This document shows positions 23,801 through 33,356 of a stretch of 38,781 bases of DNA, one piece after another. The stretch spans positions 1-38,781 of the forward strand of contig NZ_AHAM01000186.1 of the NCBI RefSeq assembly GCF_000236565.1. Direction: 5' to 3'. Source of the stretch: Mesorhizobium alhagi CCNWXJ12-2 (GTDB lineage: Bacteria > Pseudomonadota > Alphaproteobacteria > Rhizobiales > Rhizobiaceae). The first letter of the stretch is position 1, and every line of letters starts with the position of its first letter. The translations under genes were made by a program, and so were the position numbers. The notes under the pieces were generated by a model. The model saw only the letters and a list, made by a program, of their open reading frames with translations. It did not search any database and was not told the origin of the DNA.

Positions 23801-25558
23801 CTAGCGCATTTCGGCGGGCGCTTCCGCTCCGATCAGCGCCAGTCCGGACGTCAAAACATCCGCTACGGCCTGCACCAGCCCGAGTCTGGCATAGGTCGAT
23901 TGTCGGTCGGTAACCTTAACAAATCGTAAGTCCGGATTATCGGTGCCGCGGTTCCAGAGGCCGTGAAAACTGCTCGCCAGATCATAGAGGTAGAATGCCA
24001 GCCGATGCGGCTCGTGGGCAACGGCGGCTGACTCTATGAGGCGCGGATATTCGGCGAGCTTCCTGATCAGCGCGATCTCGCCTTCGTCGGTCAGCCGGGA
24101 GGCTTCCTTGCTCAGCGATTGGCGATCGAACGCCGCCTCGCCGAGTTGCTCGCGGGCCTGGCGGAACACGGAATGGCACCGCGCCGAAGCGTACTGCACA
24201 TAGAAGACGGGATTGTCTTTCGACTGCTCCGTAACCTTGGCGAAGTCGAAATCCAGCGGCGCATCGTTCTTGCGGAAGAGCATCATGAACCGGATCGGGT
24301 CGCGGCCGACCTCCTCCACCACTTCGCGCAGCGTGATGAACTCGCCAGAGCGCTTCGACATCCGTACCGGCTCTCCATTGCGGTAGAGCCTGACCAGTTG
24401 GCAGAGCAGCACCGTCATCTTCAGCCGATCGCCCGCGACAGCCTTGGCCAGCGCCTCCATGCGTTTGACATAGCCGCCATGATCGGCGCCGAGAATGAAA
24501 ATCGTCTCGTCAAAGCCGCGCGCGAACTTGTCCTCGAGATAGGCGACGTCGGCGGCGAAATAGGTGAACTGCCCGTCGGACTTGACCAGCGGCCGGTCCA
24601 TGTCGTCGCCGACCGCGGTCGAGCGGAACAGCGTCTGCTCGCGGTCTTCCCAGTCGTCGGGCTTATCGCCCTTGGGCGGCGGCAGGGTGCCCTTGTAGAT
24701 GTGGCCTTTGAGGGTCAGGTCGGTGATGGCGGCGCGGATGGCCTGCGCGTCGTTCGCGTGCAGGGTGCGCTCCGAGAAGAACACCTCGTGATGCACGTTG
24801 AGCAGCGCCAGATCCTCCCGGATCATCGCCATCATGGCGTCGATGGTGCGGTCCTTGACCAGCTCAAGCGCCTCGTCGTCGGGCATCTGCAGCAGACCGC
24901 GGCCGAACTCGGCGGCAAGCGCCTGGCCGACGGGCACGAGATAGTCGCCGGGGTAAAGGCCGGCCGGGATATCGCCGATGTCGTCGCCGAGCGCTTCGCG
25001 ATACCGCAGCATGGCCGAGCGCGCCAGAACGTCGATCTGCGCACCGGCATCGTTGATGTAATATTCCTTGGTGACGTCAAAGCCGGCGAAGGAAAGCAGG
25101 TTGGCCAATGCGTCGCCGACGACGGCGCCGCGGCAATGGCCGACATGCATCGGGCCGGTCGGGTTGGCCGATACATACTCGACATTGACCTTCTTGCCCT
25201 TGCCCAGGCTGGAGCGCCCGTAGTCGGCGCCGCTGGCAATCAGTGCCGCCAGATGCGCCTGCCAATAGCGATCGTTGAGCCGAAGGTTGACGAAGCCCGG
25301 TCCGGCGACCTCGACGGCGGCAATGTCGGCGTCGGCCCGCAGCGCCTCGGCGATCTTTTCGGCGAGCGCGCGCGGATTCTGGCCGGTCGGCTTGGCCAGC
25401 ACCATCGCGGCGTTGGTCGCCAGATCGCCATGGGTGGCGTCACGCGGCGGCTCGACCGTGATCCTGGACAGATCGGCGCTGCCACCGTCTTTGTCTTTCA
25501 GATCAAGCGCTTCAACGGCTTTGATGATCCGCTCGTTGAAATCGGCGAAGATGTTCAT
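23801..25558 (-). CDS. argS: Arginyl-tRNA synthetase
   Basis: A 585-residue class I synthetase, the normal length. The HIGH-type motif is [13 protein letters not shown] (residues 132-144), and the KMSKS-type motif is degenerate, RMSKRSGEF near 398-406, as is common in ArgRS. The N-terminal additional domain ([19 protein letters not shown]) and the C-terminal anticodon-binding DALR domain ([13 protein letters not shown], then [20 protein letters not shown]) are complete. It sits 62 bp downstream of dgt and 103 bp upstream of the SPOR-domain gene. Confidence 0.97.
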   Translation of the reverse strand: MNIFADFNERIIKAVEALDLKDKDGGSADLSRITVEPPRDATHGDLATNAAMVLAKPTGQNPRALAEKIAEALRADADIAAVEVAGPGFVNLRLNDRYWQAHLAALIASGADYGRSSLGKGKKVNVEYVSANPTGPMHVGHCRGAVVGDALANLLSFAGFDVTKEYYINDAGAQIDVLARSAMLRYREALGDDIGDIPAGLYPGDYLVPVGQALAAEFGRGLLQMPDDEALELVKDRTIDAMMAMIREDLALLNVHHEVFFSERTLHANDAQAIRAAITDLTLKGHIYKGTLPPPKGDKPDDWEDREQTLFRSTAVGDDMDRPLVKSDGQFTYFAADVAYLEDKFARGFDETIFILGADHGGYVKRMEALAKAVAGDRLKMTVLLCQLVRLYRNGEPVRMSKRSGEFITLREVVEEVGRDPIRFMMLFRKNDAPLDFDFAKVTEQSKDNPVFYVQYASARCHSVFRQAREQLGEAAFDRQSLSKEASRLTDEGEIALIRKLAEYPRLIESAAVAHEPHRLAFYLYDLASSFHGLWNRGTDNPDLRFVKVTDRQSTYARLGLVQAVADVLTSGLALIGAEAPAEMR

Positions 25559-25620
25559 TGGTGCTTACTCTGGAAACCTGTGGGCACGAGCCAAGGGCCG
25601 CGCCGGAAAACCGGCCCGCC

Positions 25621-26835
25621 CTAACCCAATTCCGGCGTGTGGTCAAACAGCCGCCGGTGCTCCTTGAGGGCGTAGGTGTCGGTCATGCCGGCCAGGAAAT
25701 CGGCGACGTGGCGCGCCTTGACCCGGTCGCTGGCCCGGTCCAGCCCCTCGCGCCAACCCTCCGGCATGGCGCGAGGATCTGCGAAATAGGCGTCGAAGAG
25801 CTGGCGCACGATCAGGTCTGCATCCTCCCGCACGCGCAAGACCTCGTCGTGGCGGTACATGTTCTTGTAGAGGAACGCCTTCAGCTCCTTTTCCGCGGGG
25901 ATCATGTCGGCCGAGAAGGTGACGATCGTTCTCCCCGCGCCGCGGACATCGTCGGGGCTCTGCGGCTTCAGTTCCGCCAGCCTGGCGCCGGCGGTCGAGA
26001 TCACATCCTCGACCATGATGGTGATCTGCCGTCGCATGAGTTCGTGGCCGGTCCTGACCGGATCGAGCGCCGGATAGCGTTCGCGCACGCCCTGCAGGAT
26101 GCCGGCCGGCAACGACACCTGCTCCAGCATGTCGAGCGTAAGCAGGCCGGCGCGCAAGCCGTCGTCTATGTCGTGGGTGTTGTAGGCAATATCGTCGGCG
26201 ATCGCCGCGCATTGCGCCTCGAGGCCGGCGAAGCGGTCGAGTTCGAGGTCGTGCAGTTCGGAATAATCGAGGATCGCCTGCGGCACGGGGCCGTTCAGCC
26301 CCCTGCCCTTCGCATCGGTCAGCGGGCCATTGTGCTTGACCAGACCTTCCAGCGTCTCCCAGGTCAGGTTCAGCCCGTCGAATTCGGCGTAGCGGCGCTC
26401 CAGCTTCGTCACCACGCGCAGCGATTGGGCGTTGTGGTCGAAGCCGCCCCATTTGGCCATTTTCTCGTTGAGCGCGTCCTCACCGGTATGGCCGAAAGGC
26501 GTGTGGCCGAAATCGTGCACCAGCGCCACCGCCTCGGCGAGATCCTCGTCGCCGCGCAGCGCGCGCGCCAGAGCGCGAGCGATCTGCGCGACCTCGATCG
26601 TGTGGGTAAGCCGGGTGCGGTAATGGTCGCTTTCATGCGCCACGAACACCTGCGTCTTGTGCTTCAGGCGGCGGAAGGCAGTGGAATGGATGATGCGGTC
26701 GCGGTCGCGCTGAAACGGCGTGCGGGTGGGGCTTTCCACTTCCGGGGCGAAGCGGCCGCGCGACTGCGCCGGGTCGCAGGCATAGGGCGCGCGCGGACGG
26801 TAGCCGAAGCCGATGTCGCCAAGCTGGTTCGTCAT
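25621..26835 (-). CDS. dgt: Deoxyguanosinetriphosphate triphosphohydrolase-like protein (dGTPase type 2)
   Basis: A 404-residue HD-domain enzyme that splits dNTPs into nucleoside and triphosphate, controlling the dNTP pool. The metal ligands are intact: H78 in [17 protein letters not shown], the HD pair in [13 protein letters not shown] (107-108), and the distal Asp in the segment [19 protein letters not shown]. The N-terminal signature [24 protein letters not shown] is split across residues 41-64. It is divergent from erpA with only 75 bp between the starts, so their promoters overlap. Confidence 0.95.
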   Translation of the reverse strand: MTNQLGDIGFGYRPRAPYACDPAQSRGRFAPEVESPTRTPFQRDRDRIIHSTAFRRLKHKTQVFVAHESDHYRTRLTHTIEVAQIARALARALRGDEDLAEAVALVHDFGHTPFGHTGEDALNEKMAKWGGFDHNAQSLRVVTKLERRYAEFDGLNLTWETLEGLVKHNGPLTDAKGRGLNGPVPQAILDYSELHDLELDRFAGLEAQCAAIADDIAYNTHDIDDGLRAGLLTLDMLEQVSLPAGILQGVRERYPALDPVRTGHELMRRQITIMVEDVISTAGARLAELKPQSPDDVRGAGRTIVTFSADMIPAEKELKAFLYKNMYRHDEVLRVREDADLIVRQLFDAYFADPRAMPEGWREGLDRASDRVKARHVADFLAGMTDTYALKEHRRLFDHTPELG

Positions 26836-26910
26836 GGTCCGATGCCGCCCGTTGACTTGCCTCTTGCCGCTTCATACCTATGGTGGGGACGCGAAAGCAA
26901 GGTGACGCCG

Positions 26911-27261
26911 ATGGGCGCTGATGCCAAGACTGCCATGAAGGGTGTGGATCTCTCCGAGGCCGCCGCAAAGCGGATCGCCAGGATCGTCGCGAACGAACCG
27001 GGCAAGATCGCGTTGCGCGTCTCGGTCGAGGGCGGCGGCTGCTCGGGCTTTTCATACAAATTCGACCTGGTCGACAGCCGCAACGAAGACGACGTCGCCA
27101 TCGAGCGCGATGGCGCGACCGTGCTGATAGACGACCTGTCGTTGATCTATATGGGCGGCTCGGTCATCGATTTCGTCGACGATCTGATGGGCCAGTCATT
27201 CCAGATCAGGAACCCGAACGCGGTCGCATCCTGCGGCTGCGGCACGAGCTTCTCCGTATAG
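26911..27261 (+). CDS. erpA: ErpA-type iron-sulfur cluster insertion protein
   Basis: A 116-residue A-type carrier that hands Fe-S clusters to target proteins. The three ligand cysteines are present: C44 in GGGCSGFSY and C108/C110 in SCGCGTSF at the C-terminus. DLSEAAAKRIARI and YMGGSVIDFVDDLMGQSFQI are family blocks. The ATG at 26911 is chosen on family length, with AAGG about 8 bases upstream; the frame is open far upstream, but that is antisense to dgt. An internal ATG at 26935 is possible. The VOC gene begins 4 bp after its stop. Confidence 0.94.
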   Translation: MGADAKTAMKGVDLSEAAAKRIARIVANEPGKIALRVSVEGGGCSGFSYKFDLVDSRNEDDVAIERDGATVLIDDLSLIYMGGSVIDFVDDLMGQSFQIRNPNAVASCGCGTSFSV

Positions 27262-27265
27262 TCCG

Positions 27266-27661
27266 ATGTCGCCTCCGGCCGCGCGCCCGACCGCCTTCCG
27301 GCAGGTCGCGCTTGCCGCAGGCCGCGATCTCGACGCAACGCTGGCCTTCTGGCGCGACATTCTCGGTCTCGAGACCCACGCGATATTCGAGCCGCCCGGC
27401 ATAGCCTTCATCCTGGTCGGCGAGGTGCGGCTCTTGTTTTCCGGCGGGACGCCGCAGGCGACGGTCTATCTCGACACTCCGGGCCTCGACGCATTCTGCG
27501 AGCAGGCATCCGCCGCCGGCGCCGCCTTCACGGCGCTGCCTTCGCTCGTCCACATCGACCGCCTCGGGCAATTCGGCGCGGCCGGCGAAAACGAGTGGAT
27601 GGCCTTCCTGAAAGACCCTGCAGGCAACACGATCGGCCTGGTCGAACGCCGGCCCGGGTGA
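27266..27661 (+). CDS. VOC-superfamily (glyoxalase/bleomycin-resistance fold) protein
   Basis: A 131-residue protein with the paired beta-alpha-beta-beta-beta architecture of the vicinal oxygen chelate fold: FRQVALAAGRDLDATLAFWR, then DILGLETHAIFEPPGIAFIL in the first half, and VYLDTPGLDAFCEQASAAG, then EWMAFLKDPAGNTIGLVER in the second. The usual first metal His (in HV/HIxL at the start of strand 1) reads QVAL, so one metal ligand may be missing; a catalytic role is uncertain. It starts 4 bp after erpA, so the two are probably co-transcribed. The substrate is unknown. Confidence 0.82.
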   Translation: MSPPAARPTAFRQVALAAGRDLDATLAFWRDILGLETHAIFEPPGIAFILVGEVRLLFSGGTPQATVYLDTPGLDAFCEQASAAGAAFTALPSLVHIDRLGQFGAAGENEWMAFLKDPAGNTIGLVERRPG

Positions 27662-28027
27662 GGTGCGGTCGCAGGCCGCCGGAGACTCACTTGGGTCGGT
27701 TCGGCGAAAGTCCCGCCCAACACCGATTCGGCCGCTAGATGCGACTGCAAATCCGAGCACGATTGCAAAAAAATATTGAAAGTCTTCCACGCATTCCGTT
27801 GAAGACAATGGATGGGAATCGGTCAGGGCGCGCCAAGTGCAATTGATTCCAAACGGAAAATCCGTCGTCGGCGCCGCGCGCATTCCGTTAGGGAAGATAG
27901 CCAGCCCTCGCCGGCAAACAATCCCCTGCCGGTCCCCTCGCCGGCTTCGTTGACAGCCTTCAACGCCAGTCGCAGGCTTCGCAGATGCCGGCAAGGGCGA
28001 GCCAGGCTGCCGTAGAGGGGACATCAC
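27662..28027 (+). other. Leader and promoter region of the NCS1 permease gene
   Basis: This 366-bp gap has no supportable gene. It contains GTCTTC/GAAGAC arms (27782-27787 and 27801-27806), a repeated GCATTCCGTT (about 27791 and 27880), and an AT-rich patch near 27765-27780. The last 120 bp are GC-rich with two copies of CCTCGCCGGC and several possible stems before the GAGGGG ribosome-binding site at 28015-28020. A structured leader is possible. I could not assign a riboswitch class. Confidence 0.45.
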
Positions 28028-29493
28028 ATGACAATACCGAATGCGACAATTCCGAACGCATCTCCATCGCTGTACAATGAGGACCTGGCGCCAGCGAAAG
28101 AGCGCAACTGGGGACCTTTCTCGATCTTCAACGTCTGGACGTCGGACGTGCACAGCCTGTGGGGCTACTATCTGGCCGCCAGCCTGTTCCTGTTCTGCGG
28201 CAGCTTCGTCAATTTCATTATCCCATCGGCGCGGGCTCACTGATCATCTATGTCCTGATGAACATGGTGGGCATAGCCGGCGTGCGAACAGGCGTGCCGT
28301 TTCCGGTGCTCGCGCGCGCATCCTTCGGCATCTGGGGCGCAAACCTCCCGGCCATGGTGCGCGCCATTGTGGCCTGCTTCTGGTACGGTGCGCAGACGGC
28401 CGCGGCATCGGGCGCGATCGTGGCCCTCCTGGTCCGTGACGAGGGCATGCTGCAGTTCCACCAGACGAGCCATATGCTCGGCCATTCAACGCTTGAGGTG
28501 ATCTGCTACGTCGTCATCTGGGGGCTGCAGCTGCTGATCATCCAGCGCGGGATGGAGACGGTGCGACGGTTCCAGGACTGGGCCGGTCCAGCAGTCTGGA
28601 TCATGATGCTGATCCTGGCGATCTTCCTCGTCATCAAGGCCGGCGGCATCTCGCTGACCGCCGACATCCCGATGGATGTGCTGCTCGAAAAGACCAAGGA
28701 TGCGGGCGTTCCCGGCGTGCCCGGCTCCGTCACCGCGCTGATGGCTGTCGCCGCGATCTGGGTCACTTATTTCGCGGCCCTCTACCTCAATTTCTGCGAC
28801 TTCTCGCGCTATTCGCCGGACGAGCGATCGCTCAAGATCGGCAATATCTGGGGCCTGCCGGTCAACCTTATCCTGTTTTCTCTGGTCGCCGGCATCACCA
28901 CAATCGCCGCGTTCCACGTCTATGGCGAAGTGCTTCTGCACCCCGACCAGATCTCGGCCAAGTTCGATAGCTGGTTCCTGGCGCTGCTGGCGGCGCTGAC
29001 CTTCGCGGTGGCCACGCTCGGCATCAATGTGGTGGCGAATTTCGTCTCGCCGGCCTTCGATTTCGCCAACGTGTTTCCCAAGCACATCGACTTCAAGAAG
29101 GGCGGCTACATCGCGGCGCTGATCGCGCTGGCGCTCTACCCGTTCGCCCCATGGGAAGGCGGCGCGGCCCGTTTCGTCAACATGATCGGCGCCACGATGG
29201 GCCCGATCTTCGGTGTGATGATGGTCGACTACTACCTGATCCGCAAAGGCTGGCTGAACGTCGACGCACTCTATCGCGAAGACGGCGAGTATCGCTTCCA
29301 GAGCGGCTGGCATGTCAAGGCGCTGATCGCCTTCGGGATCGGCATCGTGTTCTCGAGCATCCTGCCCAACTTTACGAACTGGCTGCCATCCTGGTGGGGC
29401 GTTTACGGCTGGTTCTTCGGCGTGGCCATCGCTGGCGTCATCTATTACGGCCTGCGCGCGGCCGATGTGCGCCCGGTGCCGAAGCCGGCCTGA
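28028..29493 (+). pseudogene. NCS1-family nucleobase/allantoin permease, frameshifted
   Basis: The gene opens at 28028 with a good ribosome-binding site and reads SLYNEDLAPAKERNWGPFSI, then FNVWTSDVHSLWGYYLAASL, the start of an NCS1 cation symporter. After FVNFII it runs out of frame and stops at 28241-28243 (71 residues). The next frame takes over at about 28222 with IGAGSLIIYVLMN and continues through GVRTGVPFPVLARASFGIWG and YLNFCDFSRYSPDE to a stop at 29493. One base is missing at about 28220-28224, next to a CCC run. Restored, it would be about 488 residues with 12 helices, importing a purine/pyrimidine base, hydantoin or allantoin. No slippery heptamer is seen, so this is a recent mutation or a sequence error. 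Confidence 0.88.
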
Positions 29494-29504
29494 GTCCGAG
29501 GTTC

Positions 29505-29537
29505 AAAAAGGGGCGGGAGAATATCCCGCCCCTTTTT
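29505..29537 (+). terminator. Strong rho-independent terminator after the permease gene
   Basis: A 14-bp perfect stem, AAAAAGGGGCGGGA (29505-29518) with TCCCGCCCCTTTTT (29524-29537), a 5-base loop and a T5 tract. It lies 11 bp past the permease stop and isolates xth from upstream transcription. Confidence 0.92.
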
Positions 29538-29595
29538 CGCGCCCGGCAACTTTTTCAGGTGATCGCCTCGATGCGTTCATGATATCGGTCTGACC

Positions 29596-30387
29596 ATGAA
29601 AATCGTCACCTGGAACATCAACGGCATCAAGGCGCGGATCGGCAATTTGATGGTGTGGCTGAAGGACAGCCAGCCGGACATCGTCTGCCTGCAGGAAATC
29701 AAGTCGGTCGACGACCAGTTCCCGCGCGCCGAGATCGAGGCGCTCGGCTACAATGTCGAGACGCATGGCCAAAAAGGTTTCAACGGCGTCGCGATCCTGT
29801 CGAAATACCCATTCGACGAAGTCAATCGCGGTCTGCCCGGCGAGAACGGCGACGAGCAGGCGCGCTTCATCGAGGGCGTGTTCTCCACGGAAAGGGGCGT
29901 GCTGCGGGTCGTCTCGCTCTATCTGCCGAACGGCAATCCGATCGGCACCGAGAAGTTTTCCTATAAATTGACCTGGATGGCGAGGCTCGAGCAATGGGCC
30001 GTAGAGCGGCTCAAGCTGGAAGAGCCGCTGGTTCTGGCCGGCGACTACAATGTCATCCCCGAGCCAATCGACGCGAGGAACCCGGCTGTATGGGTGAACG
30101 ATGCGCTGTTCCAGCCGGAATCGCGGCAGGCGTTCCGCCGGCTCTGCAATCTCGGCTTCACCGAAGCGGTGCGCTCGGTGACCGACGCGCCGGACACCTA
30201 TACGTTCTGGGATTATCAGGCAGGGGCCTGGCAGAAGAACAACGGCATCCGCATCGACTTCCTGCTGCTTTCGCCGGAAGCAGCCAACCGCTTTTCATCG
30301 GCAGCGATCGAAAAGCATGTGCGGGCCTGGGAAAAGCCGTCCGACCACGTTCCGGTGGCGGTAGAGCTGGCGCTTACAGCCGCCTGA
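29596..30387 (+). CDS. xth: Exodeoxyribonuclease III / AP endonuclease
   Basis: A 263-residue enzyme of the endonuclease/exonuclease/phosphatase family that nicks DNA at abasic sites and trims 3' ends in base excision repair. The active site is complete: N8 in TWNINGIKAR, E34 in CLQEIKS, Y109 in SLYLPNG, D150/N152 in AGDYNVIPEP and D250-H251 in SDHVPV. It stands alone on the plus strand between a strong terminator and the convergent exoR-like gene. Confidence 0.96.
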   Translation: MKIVTWNINGIKARIGNLMVWLKDSQPDIVCLQEIKSVDDQFPRAEIEALGYNVETHGQKGFNGVAILSKYPFDEVNRGLPGENGDEQARFIEGVFSTERGVLRVVSLYLPNGNPIGTEKFSYKLTWMARLEQWAVERLKLEEPLVLAGDYNVIPEPIDARNPAVWVNDALFQPESRQAFRRLCNLGFTEAVRSVTDAPDTYTFWDYQAGAWQKNNGIRIDFLLLSPEAANRFSSAAIEKHVRAWEKPSDHVPVAVELALTAA

Positions 30388-30433
30388 CATTTCTGTCTTT
30401 TCGGCGCCGAAGAGTCCCCTGACTTCGTGGGGC

Positions 30434-31249
30434 TTATTGGTTGCCCTTGGTCAGGATGTCGTCGGCGAGCGCGATCGCCGTGCGCCGGTCGGCTTCGGCG
30501 GCGAGCGCGAAGGCCTCTTCCTGCATGCCGCGGATCCATAGCCGGTCGTTCGGCGAGGCGCGTTCGAGGGCTGCCGTCATCATGGCCAGTCCACGCACGA
30601 CCCTGCCGCTCTGGAACAGCAGGTTGCCGAGCGTCGCCTGCGCGCCGGCATGGCCCTTTTCGGCCGCGAGCTGGAACCAGCGGCCGGCCTGACGCACGCT
30701 CGCCTTCACGCCCTCGCCCTTGAGGAACATGTTGCCCATTTCGAACTGGGCGTTGGGATTGCGGTAATTGGCGGCGGCCCGCATGTAGTATTCCTGGGCG
30801 GCGGCGGCATTGGGCTTGATTGGGCTGCCCGGGATGCCCTTCTTCCAGTAGCTGCCGAGCGCTACAAGCGCGTCGGACATGTAGCTTTCCTCCGGGCTGC
30901 CCGGCTCCACATCCTGCCTGGCGATCTCGGAGAAGAACTTGAACGCCTCGTAATCGTCGCGCGCCACGCCGTCGCCCTCGGCATACATGCGCGCCAGCTT
31001 CCAGGTCGCGCCAAGCTGGCCGTTTTCGGCGGCATAGCGATAGGCTTCGACAGCCTGGTCCTTGTGGCCGCTCTTGTAGGCGGAATAGCCGAACTGGAAC
31101 ACCGACCACGGGTTCGACTCGGCCTTCACCTCACCTGAATCATCGAAAATATCGTTTTCAAACGCCAGCGCCGCGCTCGCGGAGCCGAAGGTCGCGGCGG
31201 CGACCAGCGCCGACAGGGCGGTCGATCTAATGGCATTCGACATACGCAT
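30434..31249 (-). CDS. exoR: ExoR-like periplasmic Sel1-repeat regulator
   Basis: A 271-residue exported protein. The start at 31249 (or 31243) is chosen because a signal peptide then follows at once, with predicted cleavage after ALA at about residue 29; an upstream extension of 88 residues has no such logic. Three or more Sel1-type helical repeats cover about residues 53-235 (AVEAYRYAAENGQLGATWKL, ARMYAEGDGVARDDYEAFKF, WFQLAAEKGHAGAQATLGNL). This layout and GYSAYKSGHKDQAVE resemble ExoR, which in Sinorhizobium binds the sensor kinase ExoS in the periplasm and restrains ExoS-ChvI control of exopolysaccharide and motility. The exoS/chvI genes are not in the window. Another Sel1 protein is the alternative. 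Confidence 0.8.
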   Translation of the reverse strand: MRMSNAIRSTALSALVAAATFGSASAALAFENDIFDDSGEVKAESNPWSVFQFGYSAYKSGHKDQAVEAYRYAAENGQLGATWKLARMYAEGDGVARDDYEAFKFFSEIARQDVEPGSPEESYMSDALVALGSYWKKGIPGSPIKPNAAAAQEYYMRAAANYRNPNAQFEMGNMFLKGEGVKASVRQAGRWFQLAAEKGHAGAQATLGNLLFQSGRVVRGLAMMTAALERASPNDRLWIRGMQEEAFALAAEADRRTAIALADDILTKGNQ

Positions 31250-31697
31250 CACAACACGCTTCTTCCGTGCCACCGCAAATTGCGGCGCTGTCGACCCCTT
31301 GGCGGGGCGGGCCACGTCCGGTCGACCGTTCCGGTAAAACTGCTCCGGATTTTCGGCCAAACTACGACCATGCCCGGCAAGGTCTGGTGCTTGCTGTAGA
31401 CAGGCTGCATTAAACGCGCCGAGCGCTTCGCCGTTCCCGGTTTTTTGGGATGCATATCCCTGAGCTGCCGCGCGGCTCGGCAGTTCCACTCTGGAAATTA
31501 CCTTGGCGTTCAATTTCTTGTCCTTGGCGGCGTTTGTCGCAGCCTTTTGTCTTGCATGCCCGTCCGTGAACCGCCGTGCGCCCGGTTTATGGCGGGAAAT
31601 GGGCAGATTTGGTCCGCCTCACTGTAGCAAATGGCTTGCCTGGAGACTGTTGCGGATTCGTCACAAAATCGCGGGCTATATTAGCGACCCCGGACGC
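31250..31697. other. Gap upstream of the exoR-like gene
   Basis: About 450 bp without a supportable gene. Open frames here (both strands) lack any family resemblance. The part near 31250-31330 should hold the exoR promoter on the minus strand, but I see no clear -35/-10 pair. A T6 run followed by a 5-bp-stem hairpin GGGAT-GCAT-ATCCC (31447-31460) is the only local structure noticed. Confidence 0.5.
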
Positions 31698-31723
31698 AAA
31701 AAAGCCCGGCCGAAGCCGGGCTT
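31698..31723 (-). terminator. Rho-independent terminator of the FadL-family gene
   Basis: On the minus strand: AAGCCCGGC, a TTCG loop, GCCGGGCTT, then a run of T (plus-strand A at 31698-31703). This is a 9-bp perfect stem with a stable tetraloop and U-tract, 20 bp past the stop. Confidence 0.93.
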
Positions 31724-31742
31724 CATCGTCACGAATATTTGC

Positions 31743-32999
31743 TTACCACTTGATCCTGGCGGAAGCCGAGACAGCGGCGACAAGGTCGTTGCCGTATTCG
31801 TAGGTGATATCATCGTCTTCCGACTCGCCGCTGGTCAGCACGCCGAGCGCGCCGCCCAAGCGGAATTCTACATTCTTGGTCGGCGTGTAGGCAGCGCCGG
31901 CCGAGAAAGTCCAGGTATCGCTCTGGATTCCGAGCGTGGTCGACGTGCCGCGATCCCAGGCGATGCTGGCAGCGCCGCTCCACTGATCGTTGAACTTGTG
32001 GCCGAGACCGCCCGAAACCGTCCAGCCATCGCGGTAGAAGAGTTGCAGCGACGTCGCATCGTTGTCGGTAGTGCACGGTCCCGACGTGCCGACGGCGCAG
32101 AAGCTGATCTCCTGGAACGTGCTCCAGTCAACCCATTTGATCGAGCCGAAGGCAAGCCAATCCGGCGCTATACCGGACTGAATCTTGAACTCGACCGAAT
32201 CCGGCATGGATTGGGTACCTGAGACGTCGGTCACCTTTCCGAAAAGCGGATTGACGAGCGGAGTGCCAGGGATAAACGGTATCTGCGTCAGATCGACGGT
32301 GCCGGTAATATCACCGAGATCGACCTCGGAATTGTAGACGAGGCTGGCGCGGAACGCGATTTCGGGAATTTCATAAGCTGCACCGATACGCCAGCCGACG
32401 CCCTCGCCTTCCAACTCAAGGCGGCCGACGCCATTGCCGAAAGCGTCAGTTCCAAGGAGGGTAGGCACTGGAACAACGAGACGCTCTTTAAACCCATCGA
32501 CCTGCTGGTAGAAAACGCCGCCGAGAACGCGAAATTGCCCGCGCCCGGCCTGCATCTTATAGGAGCAGGTGCCGGCGATGTTGTCGCTGTTGATCTTGGT
32601 CTCGATGTTGCTGTTGGCGCCCATCCAGTTCGCGCCGGGATTGGAATGCGCACCCCAAGGCTGCGAATAGTCAACCATGCAGTCAACGCTGTCGCCAATG
32701 GAAGCCTTGAAGCCGATGCGCGGTATCGCGTACTCCTCAGTGTCCCTTATGCCGGAGGTCGCGCCGCCGCCGATGCCGTTGGAGCCTATGCCGTTAGCTG
32801 GATTGATGTCGACCACGTCCTCCAGATCACGCTGCGGCATGACATAAGTCACAGAAGCTTCGCTGGCGAAGCGGGCCGGATCGAACAGAAGGTCGATATT
32901 GTAGCCGCCACGCTCGAGGCCGCCGGCGCTTGCTGTGCCAACCACGGCCAGCGAAACGCAGCCCGCCCCCAGGAGCGTTCTCAAAAGCGGTTTGTTCAT
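31743..32999 (-). CDS. FadL/OMPP1-family outer membrane transport protein
   Basis: A 418-residue beta-barrel. The ATG at 32999 gives a clean signal peptide (MNKPLLRTLLGAGCVSLAVV, cleavage after TASA) and is preceded by GGGGAGAGAG; a 47-residue upstream extension is not plausible. The mature N-terminus GGYNIDLLFDPARFA resembles the hatch and NPA region of FadL porins, and the C-terminus ends in a barrel strand with a terminal aromatic residue (SASARIKW). Alternating amphipathic strands run throughout, and the cysteines (in DSVDCMV, AGTCSY, EISFCAV and SGPCTT) may pair in outer loops. FadL proteins import long-chain fatty acids or other hydrophobic compounds. It is monocistronic with a strong terminator and an unusual upstream palindrome. 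Confidence 0.88.
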   Translation of the reverse strand: MNKPLLRTLLGAGCVSLAVVGTASAGGLERGGYNIDLLFDPARFASEASVTYVMPQRDLEDVVDINPANGIGSNGIGGGATSGIRDTEEYAIPRIGFKASIGDSVDCMVDYSQPWGAHSNPGANWMGANSNIETKINSDNIAGTCSYKMQAGRGQFRVLGGVFYQQVDGFKERLVVPVPTLLGTDAFGNGVGRLELEGEGVGWRIGAAYEIPEIAFRASLVYNSEVDLGDITGTVDLTQIPFIPGTPLVNPLFGKVTDVSGTQSMPDSVEFKIQSGIAPDWLAFGSIKWVDWSTFQEISFCAVGTSGPCTTDNDATSLQLFYRDGWTVSGGLGHKFNDQWSGAASIAWDRGTSTTLGIQSDTWTFSAGAAYTPTKNVEFRLGGALGVLTSGESEDDDITYEYGNDLVAAVSASARIKW

Positions 33000-33356
33000 G
33001 AAGTCTCTCTCCCCAAAAGTGCGTGGGAAGAAGCTAGAACCATTTCGTAAAAAGGGTGCAACAGTGTTTTTGCTGACGCGGGTTCGATGCGGCCTTGGAA
33101 GCCGGATGCAGGCAGAAGGCGAACCGCAAAATAGCCGCAAACCGACCCGCTTCCGGCTAAAACAGACCGCAAATTCGCCGATACGCTCGCAAAATCGACC
33201 GAAATCGCGCGATTTCGGCCGGCTTTTGCGAAATTGTTACATTACGGCAACAATGAGGCGGAAAATATTTGGGCAACCACAAGTTACGTAACGTCATGCC
33301 GGTTTTTGAGCGAAACCGCCGGTTAGCACTGATTAAGAATCAGCGTTGAACGGATG
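33000..33356. other. Gap between valS and the FadL-family gene
   Basis: A 357-bp region without a supportable gene. It carries a 45-bp imperfect palindrome at 33187-33231 and four CGCAAA direct repeats (33125, 33136, 33168, 33188), upstream of the FadL-family start. Near valS there is a short hairpin CTGATT-AAG-AATCAG (33329-33343) that could end valS transcripts, but it lacks a U-tract. Confidence 0.6.
33187..33231. promoter_or_regulatory. Long palindrome upstream of the FadL-family gene
   Basis: The core CCGAAATCGCGCGATTTCGG (33199-33218) is a perfect 20-bp palindrome. It is flanked by TCGCAAAA (33187-33194) and its complement TTTTGCGA (33224-33231), separated from the core by 4 and 5 unpaired bases. 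It may be a repressor/activator site or a stem in the 5' leader. The distance to the start codon is about 190 bp. Confidence 0.6.

Noticed and set aside
25558-26910. Long open frame upstream of and in frame with erpA, antisense to dgt
   Set aside because: dgt on the other strand is unmistakable with all HD-domain motifs; only the last 116 codons (from 26911) resemble a protein family.
28215-28230. Programmed frameshifting in the permease gene
   Set aside because: There is only a CCC run with no slippery motif; such control is not known for NCS1 transporters.
31447-31460. T-run and small hairpin as a terminator
   Set aside because: The T-run precedes the hairpin on the plus strand, the stem is only 5 bp, and no gene ends nearby.
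31250-31513. 88-codon upstream extension of the exoR-like gene
   Set aside because: A proper signal peptide begins only at 31249 or 31243; the extension would bury it.
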